Positions 1 to 8,553 of a DNA stretch of 64,000 nt are shown piece by piece (within the stretch, counting starts at the first letter, position 1; the number at the start of each line of letters is the position of its first letter). A model generated the notes under the pieces. It did not search any database. It worked only from the letters and a program-made list of their open reading frames with translations, and was not told where the DNA came from. Made by a program: the position numbers and the translations under genes. Source of the DNA: Pseudomonas lutea (GTDB lineage: Bacteria > Pseudomonadota > Gammaproteobacteria > Pseudomonadales > Pseudomonadaceae). The stretch covers positions 310,001 to 374,000 of the forward strand of contig NZ_JRMB01000002.1 of assembly GCF_000759445.1 (NCBI RefSeq). Reading direction: 5' to 3'.

Positions 1-1088
1 CGGTCGAACACAGTGAATTTCCCGCGCGCCGGAATCTGCCGCCAGAAGCGCCACAGATAAGGCTGAGCGAGTTCGTCCTGGCTGGGCGCGGCGATTGGCA
101 CGATGTGGTACTGGCGCGGATCAAGGGCGGCGGCGACGCGTTTGATCGCACCGCCCTTGCCTGCGGCGTCGTTGCCTTCAAATACCGTAACAAGCGCATG
201 ACGGCGCATGCGTTTGTCACGCATGAGCCCGGACAATCGCGCCTGCTCGGCAATCAGCTGTTCTTCGTAATCATCCTTTTCGAGCGCCAGCGTCATGTCG
301 AGGTTATCGAGCAGGCTTAGCTCATCGCTGTTGTTCGGCAAAGGCCCCAGGCCCACCAGATTGGTTTGCCCTTCGGGCGTTCTCAAGGCGTTCTGCAGAC
401 CTTCAAGCAAAAGCCGGCCCACGGTCAGACTGCGGTAGTTGGGGTCCACGCCTTCAATGACATGCCAGGGTGCGTAGTCACGGCTGGTTCGACGCAGCAC
501 ACGCTCGCCAAAGCGTACGAACCGGTCGTAGGTCTTCGACTGCTGCCAGTCCAGCGGGCTGATGCGCCAGCTGTGCAAGGGGTCGTCTTTCAATGTCTTG
601 AGGCGCAGCTTCATCTGCCGCTTGGAAAGGTGGAACCAGAATTTGAAAATCACCGCGCCCTCATCGACCAGCATCTTTTCCAGTCGCTCGGCGGCATTGA
701 TGGCTTGATCGAGCACCGGGTCCTTGAACCGTTTATGGACCCTGCCCTGAATCATCTGGCTGTACCAGTTACCGAAAAACACGCCGATCCGCCCTTTGGG
801 AGGCAACTGGCGCCAGTAGCGCCAGACCGGAGGATGGGCCAGTTCTTCATCTGTCTGCTGATCGAAGGTGCGGACCTCGATGTAGCGCGGATCCATCCAT
901 TCGTTGAGCAACTTTACCGTTTCGCCCTTGCCTGCGCCCTCAATGCCGTTGATCAGCACGATGATCGGGCGCTTGCCCTGCTCATGCAGTTCGTACTGGG
1001 CCTCCAGCAGCGCTTCTCGCAGAGACGGGACTTCGCTGTCGTAGGTTTCATCGTCGATGGTGTGGCCGATTTCAGCAGATTCGAACAT
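1..1088 (-). CDS. pap: Polyphosphate:AMP phosphotransferase (class II PPK2), 3' end outside window
   Basis: About 362 residues are present; the C-terminal part runs off the left edge. PAP transfers phosphate from polyphosphate to AMP, making ADP. The protein has two tandem PPK2 domains, each with a P-loop: NGIEGAGKG near residue 48 and EGNDAAGKG in the second domain (near residue 310). PPK2-type lid and Arg motifs follow (WRYWRQLPPKGRIGVF in the first, WRFWRQIPARGKFTVF in the second). Two tandem domains are the hallmark of class II PPK2; in studied members the C-terminal domain is the catalytic one. The start is the ATG at 1086-1088 (reverse strand) with an AGGGAG-type ribosome site. It is transcribed in the same direction as the NEL gene behind it, about 165 bp away. 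Confidence 0.9.
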   Translation of the reverse strand, partial: MFESAEIGHTIDDETYDSEVPSLREALLEAQYELHEQGKRPIIVLINGIEGAGKGETVKLLNEWMDPRYIEVRTFDQQTDEELAHPPVWRYWRQLPPKGRIGVFFGNWYSQMIQGRVHKRFKDPVLDQAINAAERLEKMLVDEGAVIFKFWFHLSKRQMKLRLKTLKDDPLHSWRISPLDWQQSKTYDRFVRFGERVLRRTSRDYAPWHVIEGVDPNYRSLTVGRLLLEGLQNALRTPEGQTNLVGLGPLPNNSDELSLLDNLDMTLALEKDDYEEQLIAEQARLSGLMRDKRMRRHALVTVFEGNDAAGKGGAIKRVAAALDPRQYHIVPIAAPSQDELAQPYLWRFWRQIPARGKFTVFD

Positions 1089-1253
1089 GCAGGGCTCCCT
1101 TCAGGATCGCTCAGGACTGGCAGGCACGGCGCAAGGCAGGCCGGGCTGATGCAGGTATGACCGTTAATCAGGGCCATCGGTCAATGCGGCCAACATAATC
1201 GGTGTCAGACAACGTCAGTTGACCGCACGCGCTTCCTGCCTTGCCCGGCGCAA

Positions 1254-4200
1254 TTACCAGCCGGCGCGGTAAAGGTCCGTCAGTTGACGGAGCATCAGCG
1301 CTTCAGCGGCTTCGCGTTCTGCTATCAGTGCCAGGCCTTGCCGATGATAGTCGTCGGGGTCAGTCGGCGGATGTTCTTCCAGCGCGGCCATGCGACGGCG
1401 CACTGAAGCGGTGGCTGCGGCCAGCCCTGCCTCGTGATCGACGCGTAGCCGCGCGTTCCACTGCTGATCGCTGACTGCAAATTGCAGGAACGCCGGGCCG
1501 CGCTCCGCCTCCAGGACTCGCCGACGGGCGTCCAGCAAGACCCAGCGGTCAACCGCCGCCAGACGCGCCCAGACCATGCGATGAGGTTGGCCGGGCAGGC
1601 CGAGGTCATCGGCCAGACCGATTCGGTAAGCCAATCGGACTTCTGCATGATCCACTCCCACCCCCAGGCTCTCGCGCCGGGCGATCTCCGCGTCGGCGAG
1701 TGACTGCACTTCATGCAGGCGGAAGAGCTGACGCATAACGCCGAGTAACGCATCCGTGCGCCTGGCTTCGGCCACGCCGCGCAAAGACTCGCGGCTGTAT
1801 ACCGCGACCTGGATGTCGCTGAATATCAACCGCGCACCGTCCTGGCAGGTCTGGTTGGCGCCGAACAAACGGTCGTTGGCCATCACTTCCAGCTGCCCGC
1901 GCAACGCAGCATCCTGCGCGGCCGCTTCCAGAACGCTGAGCACGTCGGCGGCAAGCTCGGCATGGAACTGAGAGAAATCCGGGGTCTCTCTCAGTCGCTG
2001 CAACAGCACCAGCACATGTGGCGCGTCGCCGTCCGCCGCCACCTGTGCCCACGCTTCCTGCAAGCGCCGGTTCAGCACATCCTCGCCGGGACGCAACCAC
2101 TGTTGCACGGAGGGGGCGGCAGCGGAGCGACCCGAAAGGGCACGGTGGGCGTGAGACGCGCTTTCGTCGTCGGATGTTTCAGACTCGCGGTCGGACTCGC
2201 TGTCAGTCAGGGCGCCTTCCACGGGGATCTCACGGATGTCGTCGGGGAAATCGAAATCGAGGCGGTAGCGATGCCCATATCCCGTGTCGTTGCGCCAGTA
2301 ATCCTCCAGCGTCTGGTGCGAAAAAGGATTGTTGTAGCCATAAATGACGGTATGCCGCTCATGATCCCGCGGGTTTTCGACGATCTCGGCGGCGATCTCG
2401 GTGATGTGGTTATCACTGATGTCCAGCTCGGCGAGGGCCAGCGAACGAGTCCAGTCCGGCCACTGCGTCAAGCCTGTATTGTTGATCCACAGGGTCGACA
2501 GGCGAAAGCGGCTGGTATCGCTGAATTCACCCAGATAGGTCCCCGCCAAACTGAGCGAGTGCAGCGCCGGAATATCCATCAATCTGTCCATCGCCGGCTG
2601 ACTGATCGGCCACGGCATATTCTCCAGCGTCAGATGCTCCAGAAATTGCAGTTGCAGCAAACCCTGCGGGACCTCGGTGAAACTGCCGCGCACATTGAGG
2701 TGAGTCATGTTCGGGAAGTGCGCCACAAAAGCATTCACGGCGGCCGTGTCAGCCTGTACATGATTGAGTTCCACCCGAGTGATATCCGCGTAGAAATGAT
2801 GCAGCGGCGGCAGCTCCGGAAGGGAGGTATGTTCCAGGGTTAGCCAGCGAGAGCCCCGAGGCGCAGCATCGTGGCTGAAGCGCCAGGCCCTGCTCAGCAC
2901 CTGGGCTACCTGGCGGCGAGCCGCACGTTCACCATCATTGAGCAAGACGCTCATGTCATCGGCTTCCGCCCACGCGATCAGATTCGCATGCAGTTGCTCG
3001 TAGGCCAGAGCCCGCGCATTTGTGGCTGCCAGGAGTGACGGCAGCGGCCGCCCGCGTTGCGCCATCTCCTCTACCTGCTGCGCCATATCCGTGCTTTCCG
3101 GATAGAGGTCCGTCATTGCCTGAAGCAGTTGCTGCCGTACGGCGCCGTCACTGGCCGGCAAACCGGGTCCGCGGCCGCTGAGCGGATAACCGAGGCGGCC
3201 CCCCGGCAAGCGCTGCGGCGGCCTGAACGCCGTCGGCAGGGTCCACTCCCCCAATTGCTCGAACGCCCACTTCGGCTGCGAGTGAACCCAATTGAAAATT
3301 CGCCGCTTGAGCGCGCGGACCTCAGCGCCAGTGCCAGAATCGTCTAAACCCATTACCTGCCGAATGTCTTCCGGAAGTGCCTGAAGCAGCGCGGAAAACA
3401 GGCTGGTGTCGGGTTGCGGCCCTGCAACGCCGTCCAGGTGAAATCCATTGTCTCCTTTGATGAGCGATCGTCGCCTCGCTGCATGCTCTGCCCCGATGCG
3501 ATCGAGCACCGGTCCGGTGGCGACGCCCTCGCGAATCTCGATGCACAGGTCGGCAGGCCATCCGGGAAATGTCGCAAGGCTGCGCAGCGTCAGGCGTTGC
3601 ACATCGCTGCCGGGAGTGTCGCGGGGGTCGAAAAACCCTTCAAGCGCGCGGCTCATTCGGGTCTGACGCAGGTGCAGGCGGACCTTGCCGGCGACCTCCA
3701 GCGGGATGCGTCGAGTACCCGACATTGCCAGTCGCTGTTCCGCGCTCGTTTCGGCGACTAACGCCTCGGCCGACGCCAGGGTGAGGGAAGGAAAATCCCG
3801 CCTGAGCAGCATGATCATGGGCTCACTGGACTGTTCGCTGGCAGCGTACGCCTCCTCGAAATTCTGGGCAGAAACTGCCGGGTTCCGACGCAAACGAAGC
3901 CGCTTTGCCGTGTCGAGCAGTGCCGCCGGCGCGGGCTGTTCGTCAATGTGCAAGGCCGCCAGTTGCTCACCGTCCATGCCACTCACCGCCATGACCCGGG
4001 CAACGCTTTTGTCGTCAAGCTCTGCCAGGTCCGGGTGCAGGCGCCGTAGCGCAACGGCCGGGTCAGCGAGGCGCAAGCGGCCGACCGGGTCGCGCGCAAG
4101 CACGCTACGCTTGATGAAAGACGGCGGTTGCAGGATCGCAGCGTCGGCAGTCATGGCGTGTGTCGCGCCGCCCGCCGCCCCCATCGCGCCCATGAGCACC

Positions 4201-5600
4201 AGATTCTCGGCAACATTCCCCAGATGCTCCAGGGCCTGGTCCATGTCGCCATGGCGCCACGCATCAACGCCCTCGAAGGTCTCGTCGAGCAGTTGCGCGC
4301 CTGCCACGAGCAGCATCGTTTCGCCCAGACCCGGCACAAACAGCGCGGCAAGGTTCGCCGCATCAATGCCGAAGCTCAGCCATTCAGCCCGGCGCTGCTC
4401 GCGGGTCTTGCGGTCTTCGTCGTCTGTGGGCACAGCCAGGACGCGCGCGTCATCTTTGATTCGCAGTAACGTATCAAGGTAAAACACTCCACCCAACGAG
4501 CCGCCCAGGCTGATCGCCTCCAGGTCCAGCTCAGCCTTGTCGTCCACCTCGGCGACGCTGATCAACTGCCGATGGAAGCCTGTGCCACGGGCGACGCTGT
4601 GCAGGACATGGGGCGCCAGACGCTCTCGCAATCGTTGAAAAAAAACGGCTTTGCTGCGCTCGGGAATGAACCTGTCGACGTAGTGCTGGTAGGCCTCGTC
4701 ACGCAGTCTGGTCCGCAACATCTGCGTGAGCTGATCCAGCGACGCGAAAGACTGGACAACGTTATCGGACTCGCCAGGTAAATAGGCGATCCATCGGGCG
4801 TCGCCTTTGGGTTTGAACAGCAATGCGTTGCGCAATTTGCAGCCAAGGATGTGCAGGGTAAAAAACTCATCGGTGGGACTGTTCACATCGATCTTCAGCA
4901 GCGCTTGATATTGCGCTTCATCAATCATCCCTTTGAGACGCCCAATGTGACACTCGACCCTCAGCGCCAGCCGCGCGTGCTCGATAATGCGCGCTTTGAT
5001 GTCCTCGCTGTCCAGACTGCCGGGCACATCCGGCCGCGCGACAGGGTGCAGCACGTGATGCAGATGCCGTTGATACTGGCCACCGATGTCAAGGCGACGG
5101 CACAGCTCGATGAAGCGCGCGGGCTGCACATTCAAGGGATGGACGTCACCGTCCCGCTGCGCCTGCATCGCATTTTCACTTTCTCTGCCAATGCGGCTGC
5201 TGGCGAGAATGGCCGATGTGGTTTCGCGTTCGGTCTCCTGCGCTTCGGGCGCCTCGAAATTCTGTAACGCGGCGGCCAGCAGCGAGCAAGTGCCCGAACC
5301 CAGCGGCGAAGCGCGGCCCGTCAGCCAGTGGTGTTTAAACCTGGCATGCAGGAACACGTCGTGATCGACATCAAGGCCTGGCCCGAACGCGGCATCCAGT
5401 GCCTGCTGCAGCAAAGGCCGGGCAAACGATGGCAGATCCTGGATGCGCCGCAAGATCGTGGAAAGATCATCCCGTGCTGCCTGGGCGCAGGTCATGTCCA
5501 GGCGCAAGGCGTCGCGCAGGGGCGGCGGGGCCTGAATGAACCATTGCGGCAGGGTGCTTTGAATGAATGAGGATGTGAGGGCCAGACTGGCGGTGTTCAT
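1254..5600 (-). CDS. NEL-type LRR E3 ubiquitin-ligase-like protein (dermonecrotic-toxin-like N-terminus)
   Basis: 1,448 residues from the chosen ATG at 5598-5600; the frame stays open to 5894 but would then overlap the mnmC start. The long N-terminal region (about residues 1-900) resembles the DUF6543/dermonecrotic-toxin-like region of Pseudomonas NEL proteins and contains a hydrophobic stretch near residues 480-540. Leucine-rich repeats lie at about 925-1075 (LTHLNVRGS-, LHSLSLAGT-, LAELDISDN-like units). The C-terminal third matches the NEL domain (IpaH/SspH/SlrP ligases) with the Cys-x-Asp motif NQTCQDGAR: predicted catalytic Cys1252 (codon 1845-1847) and Asp1254. Characterised NEL proteins are secreted type III effectors that ubiquitinate host proteins; no secretion genes or hrp-box promoter are visible here. 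It could alternatively be an antagonism toxin. Confidence 0.85.
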   Translation of the reverse strand: MNTASLALTSSFIQSTLPQWFIQAPPPLRDALRLDMTCAQAARDDLSTILRRIQDLPSFARPLLQQALDAAFGPGLDVDHDVFLHARFKHHWLTGRASPLGSGTCSLLAAALQNFEAPEAQETERETTSAILASSRIGRESENAMQAQRDGDVHPLNVQPARFIELCRRLDIGGQYQRHLHHVLHPVARPDVPGSLDSEDIKARIIEHARLALRVECHIGRLKGMIDEAQYQALLKIDVNSPTDEFFTLHILGCKLRNALLFKPKGDARWIAYLPGESDNVVQSFASLDQLTQMLRTRLRDEAYQHYVDRFIPERSKAVFFQRLRERLAPHVLHSVARGTGFHRQLISVAEVDDKAELDLEAISLGGSLGGVFYLDTLLRIKDDARVLAVPTDDEDRKTREQRRAEWLSFGIDAANLAALFVPGLGETMLLVAGAQLLDETFEGVDAWRHGDMDQALEHLGNVAENLVLMGAMGAAGGATHAMTADAAILQPPSFIKRSVLARDPVGRLRLADPAVALRRLHPDLAELDDKSVARVMAVSGMDGEQLAALHIDEQPAPAALLDTAKRLRLRRNPAVSAQNFEEAYAASEQSSEPMIMLLRRDFPSLTLASAEALVAETSAEQRLAMSGTRRIPLEVAGKVRLHLRQTRMSRALEGFFDPRDTPGSDVQRLTLRSLATFPGWPADLCIEIREGVATGPVLDRIGAEHAARRRSLIKGDNGFHLDGVAGPQPDTSLFSALLQALPEDIRQVMGLDDSGTGAEVRALKRRIFNWVHSQPKWAFEQLGEWTLPTAFRPPQRLPGGRLGYPLSGRGPGLPASDGAVRQQLLQAMTDLYPESTDMAQQVEEMAQRGRPLPSLLAATNARALAYEQLHANLIAWAEADDMSVLLNDGERAARRQVAQVLSRAWRFSHDAAPRGSRWLTLEHTSLPELPPLHHFYADITRVELNHVQADTAAVNAFVAHFPNMTHLNVRGSFTEVPQGLLQLQFLEHLTLENMPWPISQPAMDRLMDIPALHSLSLAGTYLGEFSDTSRFRLSTLWINNTGLTQWPDWTRSLALAELDISDNHITEIAAEIVENPRDHERHTVIYGYNNPFSHQTLEDYWRNDTGYGHRYRLDFDFPDDIREIPVEGALTDSESDRESETSDDESASHAHRALSGRSAAAPSVQQWLRPGEDVLNRRLQEAWAQVAADGDAPHVLVLLQRLRETPDFSQFHAELAADVLSVLEAAAQDAALRGQLEVMANDRLFGANQTCQDGARLIFSDIQVAVYSRESLRGVAEARRTDALLGVMRQLFRLHEVQSLADAEIARRESLGVGVDHAEVRLAYRIGLADDLGLPGQPHRMVWARLAAVDRWVLLDARRRVLEAERGPAFLQFAVSDQQWNARLRVDHEAGLAAATASVRRRMAALEEHPPTDPDDYHRQGLALIAEREAAEALMLRQLTDLYRAGW

Positions 5601-5634
5601 CGTACGTCCTTGTTTTATAGCTGCTGAAAAAGGT

Positions 5635-5675
5635 GCATACATAAACAGGGATCGACCCGCAAAGTGGCATACATA
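5635..5675. promoter_or_regulatory. 15-bp direct repeat in the NEL/mnmC intergenic region
   Basis: GCATACATA occurs at 5635-5643 and again at 5667-5675, each preceded by AAAGGT or AAAGTG. The repeats are 32 bp apart, about three helical turns, and lie 35-75 bp upstream of the NEL start and within 105 bp of the divergent mnmC start. Spacing and position suit a regulator binding two turn-phased sites; the regulator is unknown. Confidence 0.35.
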
Positions 5676-5737
5676 TGTAGTGCACCGCGCAAGGGGCCCT
5701 GGAGTAAACTCGCTGCCTTGCCTGCCCAGAGCCAAAC

Positions 5738-7741
5738 ATGACCGCCACCGACCACGCCCAGATCGACTGGGACGAACACGGCAATCCCCATTCCCGTGTA
5801 TTCGCCGACGTGTATTTCTCGACCGAGTCGGGTCTGGATGAGACCCGTCACGTGTTCCTGACGCAGAACGAACTGGCCGAGCGTTTCGCCGCATTGCCTG
5901 CGCAGGGCCGTCTGGTGATCGGGGAAACCGGGTTCGGTACCGGGCTAAATTTTCTTTGCGCCTGGCAGCTGTTCAACGCCAGCGCGGTAGCGGACGCGCG
6001 GCTGCATTTTGTCAGCGTCGAGAAGTATCCGCTGAGCCGTGCAGACCTGGAGCGCGCGCTCCGGTTGTGGCCTGAACTGCAGAGCTTTGCAGATCGGTTG
6101 CTCGGCCAGTATGTGGCCGTCCATCAAGGCTTCCAGCGGTTCGTGTTCGAGGCAGGTCGCGTCACGCTGACCCTGTTGATTGGCGACGCGCTGGAGATGC
6201 TGCCGCAGCTGGATGGCGAAATCGATGCATGGTTTCTGGACGGTTTTGCACCTGCGAAAAACCCGGAAATGTGGACGCCCGAACTGTTTGCCGAGCTGGC
6301 TCGACTGGCCGCGCCGGGCTCGACCATTGCCACATTTACCAGCACCGGCTGGGTGCGTCGCGCACTCAACGCTGCGGGTTTCAAAATGAAACGGATGCCG
6401 GGTATCGGCCATAAATGGGAGGTACTTAAAGGCCACTTCGTTGGCCAGCCCGAGGACGCCCGCCACACCGAAGCCGTTATGACATCCCGGGTAAAACCGT
6501 GGTTTGCCCGGCCGCGATTACCCGACGGCCCTCGCACGGCATTGGTCATTGGCGCGGGCCTGGCCGGCTGCGCCACGGCGTCAAGCCTGTCAGCGCGCGG
6601 CTGGCAGGTCAGTCTGATGGAGCGTCACGGGGACCTTGCCCAAGAGGCGTCCGGCAACCCGCAGGGCGTGCTGTATCTGAAGCTGTCTGCTCACGGCACG
6701 CCGTTGTCGCAACTGATCCTGAGCGGGTTTGGCCACACCCGACGGTTGCTCGAGCGCCTTGAACGAGGTGTGGACTGGGACGACTGCGGGGTGCTGCAGC
6801 TGGCATTCGATGAAAAGGAGCGCGAACGACAGGCGCAGTTGGCAGCGGCATTCCCGGACGATCTGCTGCATGTGCTCGACCCCGCCACCGCGCAGAGTCG
6901 CGCGGGGGTGGCGTTGGAGAGCGGCGGCCTTTTCTACCCGCAAGGCGGTTGGGTGCATCCGCCCGCGCTGTGCCGCCATCAGGTGAACATGAACAAGGTT
7001 CAAGTGCTGGCCCACCGCGAGGTCATTGAACTGCGCCGTGACGAAGGCCAATGGCAGGCATGGGACGGCGAACGCCTGCTCGCCTCTGCTTGTGTTGTCG
7101 TGCTGGCGGGAGCGGCTGAAATCAAGCGCTTTCCGGCCAGCGCGGAACTCCCGCTCAAACGCATTCGTGGCCAGATCACACGGTTGGCCGAGACCCCTGC
7201 AAGCCAGGCGTTGGCCACCGTGGTCTGCGCAGAAGGCTACGTCGCCCCGGCGCGCGGCGGCGAACACACGCTGGGCGCGAGCTTCGCCTTCAATAGCGAC
7301 GACCTCACACCCAGCGTTGCCGAGCACCTCGGCAATATTGAGTTGCTGCGGGAAATCTCCGAAGACCTGAGCCAGCGCCTGAAGGTAGACACTCTGCCTC
7401 CCGAGAATCTGCAAGGCCGCGCGGCGTTTCGCTGCACCAGCCCCGATTACCTGCCCATCGTCGGCCCGCTAGCGGATCGGGCGGCGTTTCTTGAGGCCTA
7501 TGCGGTGCTGCGCAAGGATGCGCGTCAGACGCCGGACACCGAATGCCCATGGCTTGAAGGCCTGTATGTCAACAGCGGGCACGGCTCTCGCGGCTTGATC
7601 ACTGCTCCGCTGTCCGGCGAGTTGATTGCCGCCTGGCTGGACAACGAACCACTGCCCCTGCCGCGAAGCGTCGCCGAAGCCTGTCACCCCAACCGGTTTG
7701 TGCTGCGCGGCTTGATTCGAGGCAAACAGGAAACCCGGTAG
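5738..7741 (+). CDS. mnmC: Bifunctional tRNA 5-methylaminomethyl-2-thiouridine biosynthesis protein MnmC
   Basis: 667 residues, the usual length for fused MnmC. It finishes the mnm5s2U34 modification of tRNA wobble uridines: the C-terminal FAD oxidoreductase removes the carboxymethyl group from cmnm5U and the N-terminal SAM methyltransferase methylates the resulting amine. The SAM-binding motif GETGFGTGLNF is near residue 61, and DAWFLDGFAPAKNPEMW is the typical MTase active-site region. The FAD dinucleotide fold VIGAGLAGCA is near residue 270, with a C-terminal GSRGL segment typical of DAO-fold enzymes. It is divergent from the NEL gene. The ATG at 5738 gives the conserved N-terminus. Confidence 0.96.
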   Translation: MTATDHAQIDWDEHGNPHSRVFADVYFSTESGLDETRHVFLTQNELAERFAALPAQGRLVIGETGFGTGLNFLCAWQLFNASAVADARLHFVSVEKYPLSRADLERALRLWPELQSFADRLLGQYVAVHQGFQRFVFEAGRVTLTLLIGDALEMLPQLDGEIDAWFLDGFAPAKNPEMWTPELFAELARLAAPGSTIATFTSTGWVRRALNAAGFKMKRMPGIGHKWEVLKGHFVGQPEDARHTEAVMTSRVKPWFARPRLPDGPRTALVIGAGLAGCATASSLSARGWQVSLMERHGDLAQEASGNPQGVLYLKLSAHGTPLSQLILSGFGHTRRLLERLERGVDWDDCGVLQLAFDEKERERQAQLAAAFPDDLLHVLDPATAQSRAGVALESGGLFYPQGGWVHPPALCRHQVNMNKVQVLAHREVIELRRDEGQWQAWDGERLLASACVVVLAGAAEIKRFPASAELPLKRIRGQITRLAETPASQALATVVCAEGYVAPARGGEHTLGASFAFNSDDLTPSVAEHLGNIELLREISEDLSQRLKVDTLPPENLQGRAAFRCTSPDYLPIVGPLADRAAFLEAYAVLRKDARQTPDTECPWLEGLYVNSGHGSRGLITAPLSGELIAAWLDNEPLPLPRSVAEACHPNRFVLRGLIRGKQETR

Positions 7742-7883
7742 GGAGGTGTCAAAGGCGCGTAGACGGCCTCCAGCCATTATCCGACGCAACTTCTCCCGCC
7801 AGCCGACGATCCATTGTCCAGTCCGTTACGCGGGCACCGCTCAACCGTTATCCTCCAGCCATCCCTCCATCAGGTGCGTGTCG

Positions 7884-8552
7884 ATGCTGCAAGTCCAGGG
7901 TGTGTTCAAGAGCTACACCACCGCTCAGGGTCCTTTGGCCGTGTTGCGTGGCGCGGATTTGCAGCTGGATCAGGGCGGCAGCTTGGCGCTGATGGGCGAG
8001 TCCGGCAGCGGCAAGAGCACCTTGCTGCACCTGGTGGCCGGACTGGATCAGGTGGACAAGGGCAGCATCGAGGTTGCAGGACGGCGACTGGACCAGATGA
8101 ACGAAGCACAGCTCGCCAACTGGCGGCGTACGGAGATCGGCCTGGTGTTTCAGCAGTTCAACCTGATCGGCAGCCTGAAGGTGGAAGACAACCTTGCCTT
8201 TCAGGCGCGGCTGGCGGGTCGCCATAATCCCGAATGGCAGGCCGAACTCACCGAACGGCTGGGCCTGGGTGCATTGCTCAAGCGTTATCCCGAACAGCTG
8301 TCCGGCGGGCAGCAGCAACGCGTTGCCATTGGCCGGGCACTTGCTTCACGCCCGGGCCTTTTGCTGGCCGACGAGCCCACAGGAAACCTCGACGAAGCCA
8401 CCAGCGACGAAGTGCTGCAGTTATTGCTGGACCTGCTTCGCGACAGCACTACCAGCTTGCTGATGGTGACCCACAGTCCGAGGGTGGCGGCACGTCTGCA
8501 GCGCCAGGCGGTATTGCATCTGGGTCGTCTGGTCCGCGAAGGCGAGCGCTGA
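7884..8552 (+). CDS. ABC transporter ATP-binding protein (LolD/YbbA/MacB type)
   Basis: 222 residues from the ATG at 7884; the open frame upstream to 7746 is unrelated in character. It carries Walker A GESGSGKST, Q-loop VFQQFNLIG, signature LSGGQQQR, Walker B LLLADEPTGNLDE and the H-loop TH, all of the MacB/LolD/FtsE branch that energises FtsX-like permeases without transporting through the membrane in the classical way. It is followed after 1 bp by the large FtsX-like permease, so it is the ATPase of that complex. The cargo is unknown; YbbAP-like complexes are the closest architecture. Confidence 0.9.
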   Translation: MLQVQGVFKSYTTAQGPLAVLRGADLQLDQGGSLALMGESGSGKSTLLHLVAGLDQVDKGSIEVAGRRLDQMNEAQLANWRRTEIGLVFQQFNLIGSLKVEDNLAFQARLAGRHNPEWQAELTERLGLGALLKRYPEQLSGGQQQRVAIGRALASRPGLLLADEPTGNLDEATSDEVLQLLLDLLRDSTTSLLMVTHSPRVAARLQRQAVLHLGRLVREGER

Positions 8553-8553
8553 A

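Noticed and set aside
1962..5570. Many long forward-strand frames opposite the NEL gene
   Set aside because: They are GC-rich shadow frames without family similarity or ribosome sites.
5601..5894. Reading the NEL protein as 1,546 residues from 5894
   Set aside because: The extra 98 residues overlap the mnmC coding start on the other strand, are of random composition and lack a ribosome site; the ATG at 5600 is preferred.
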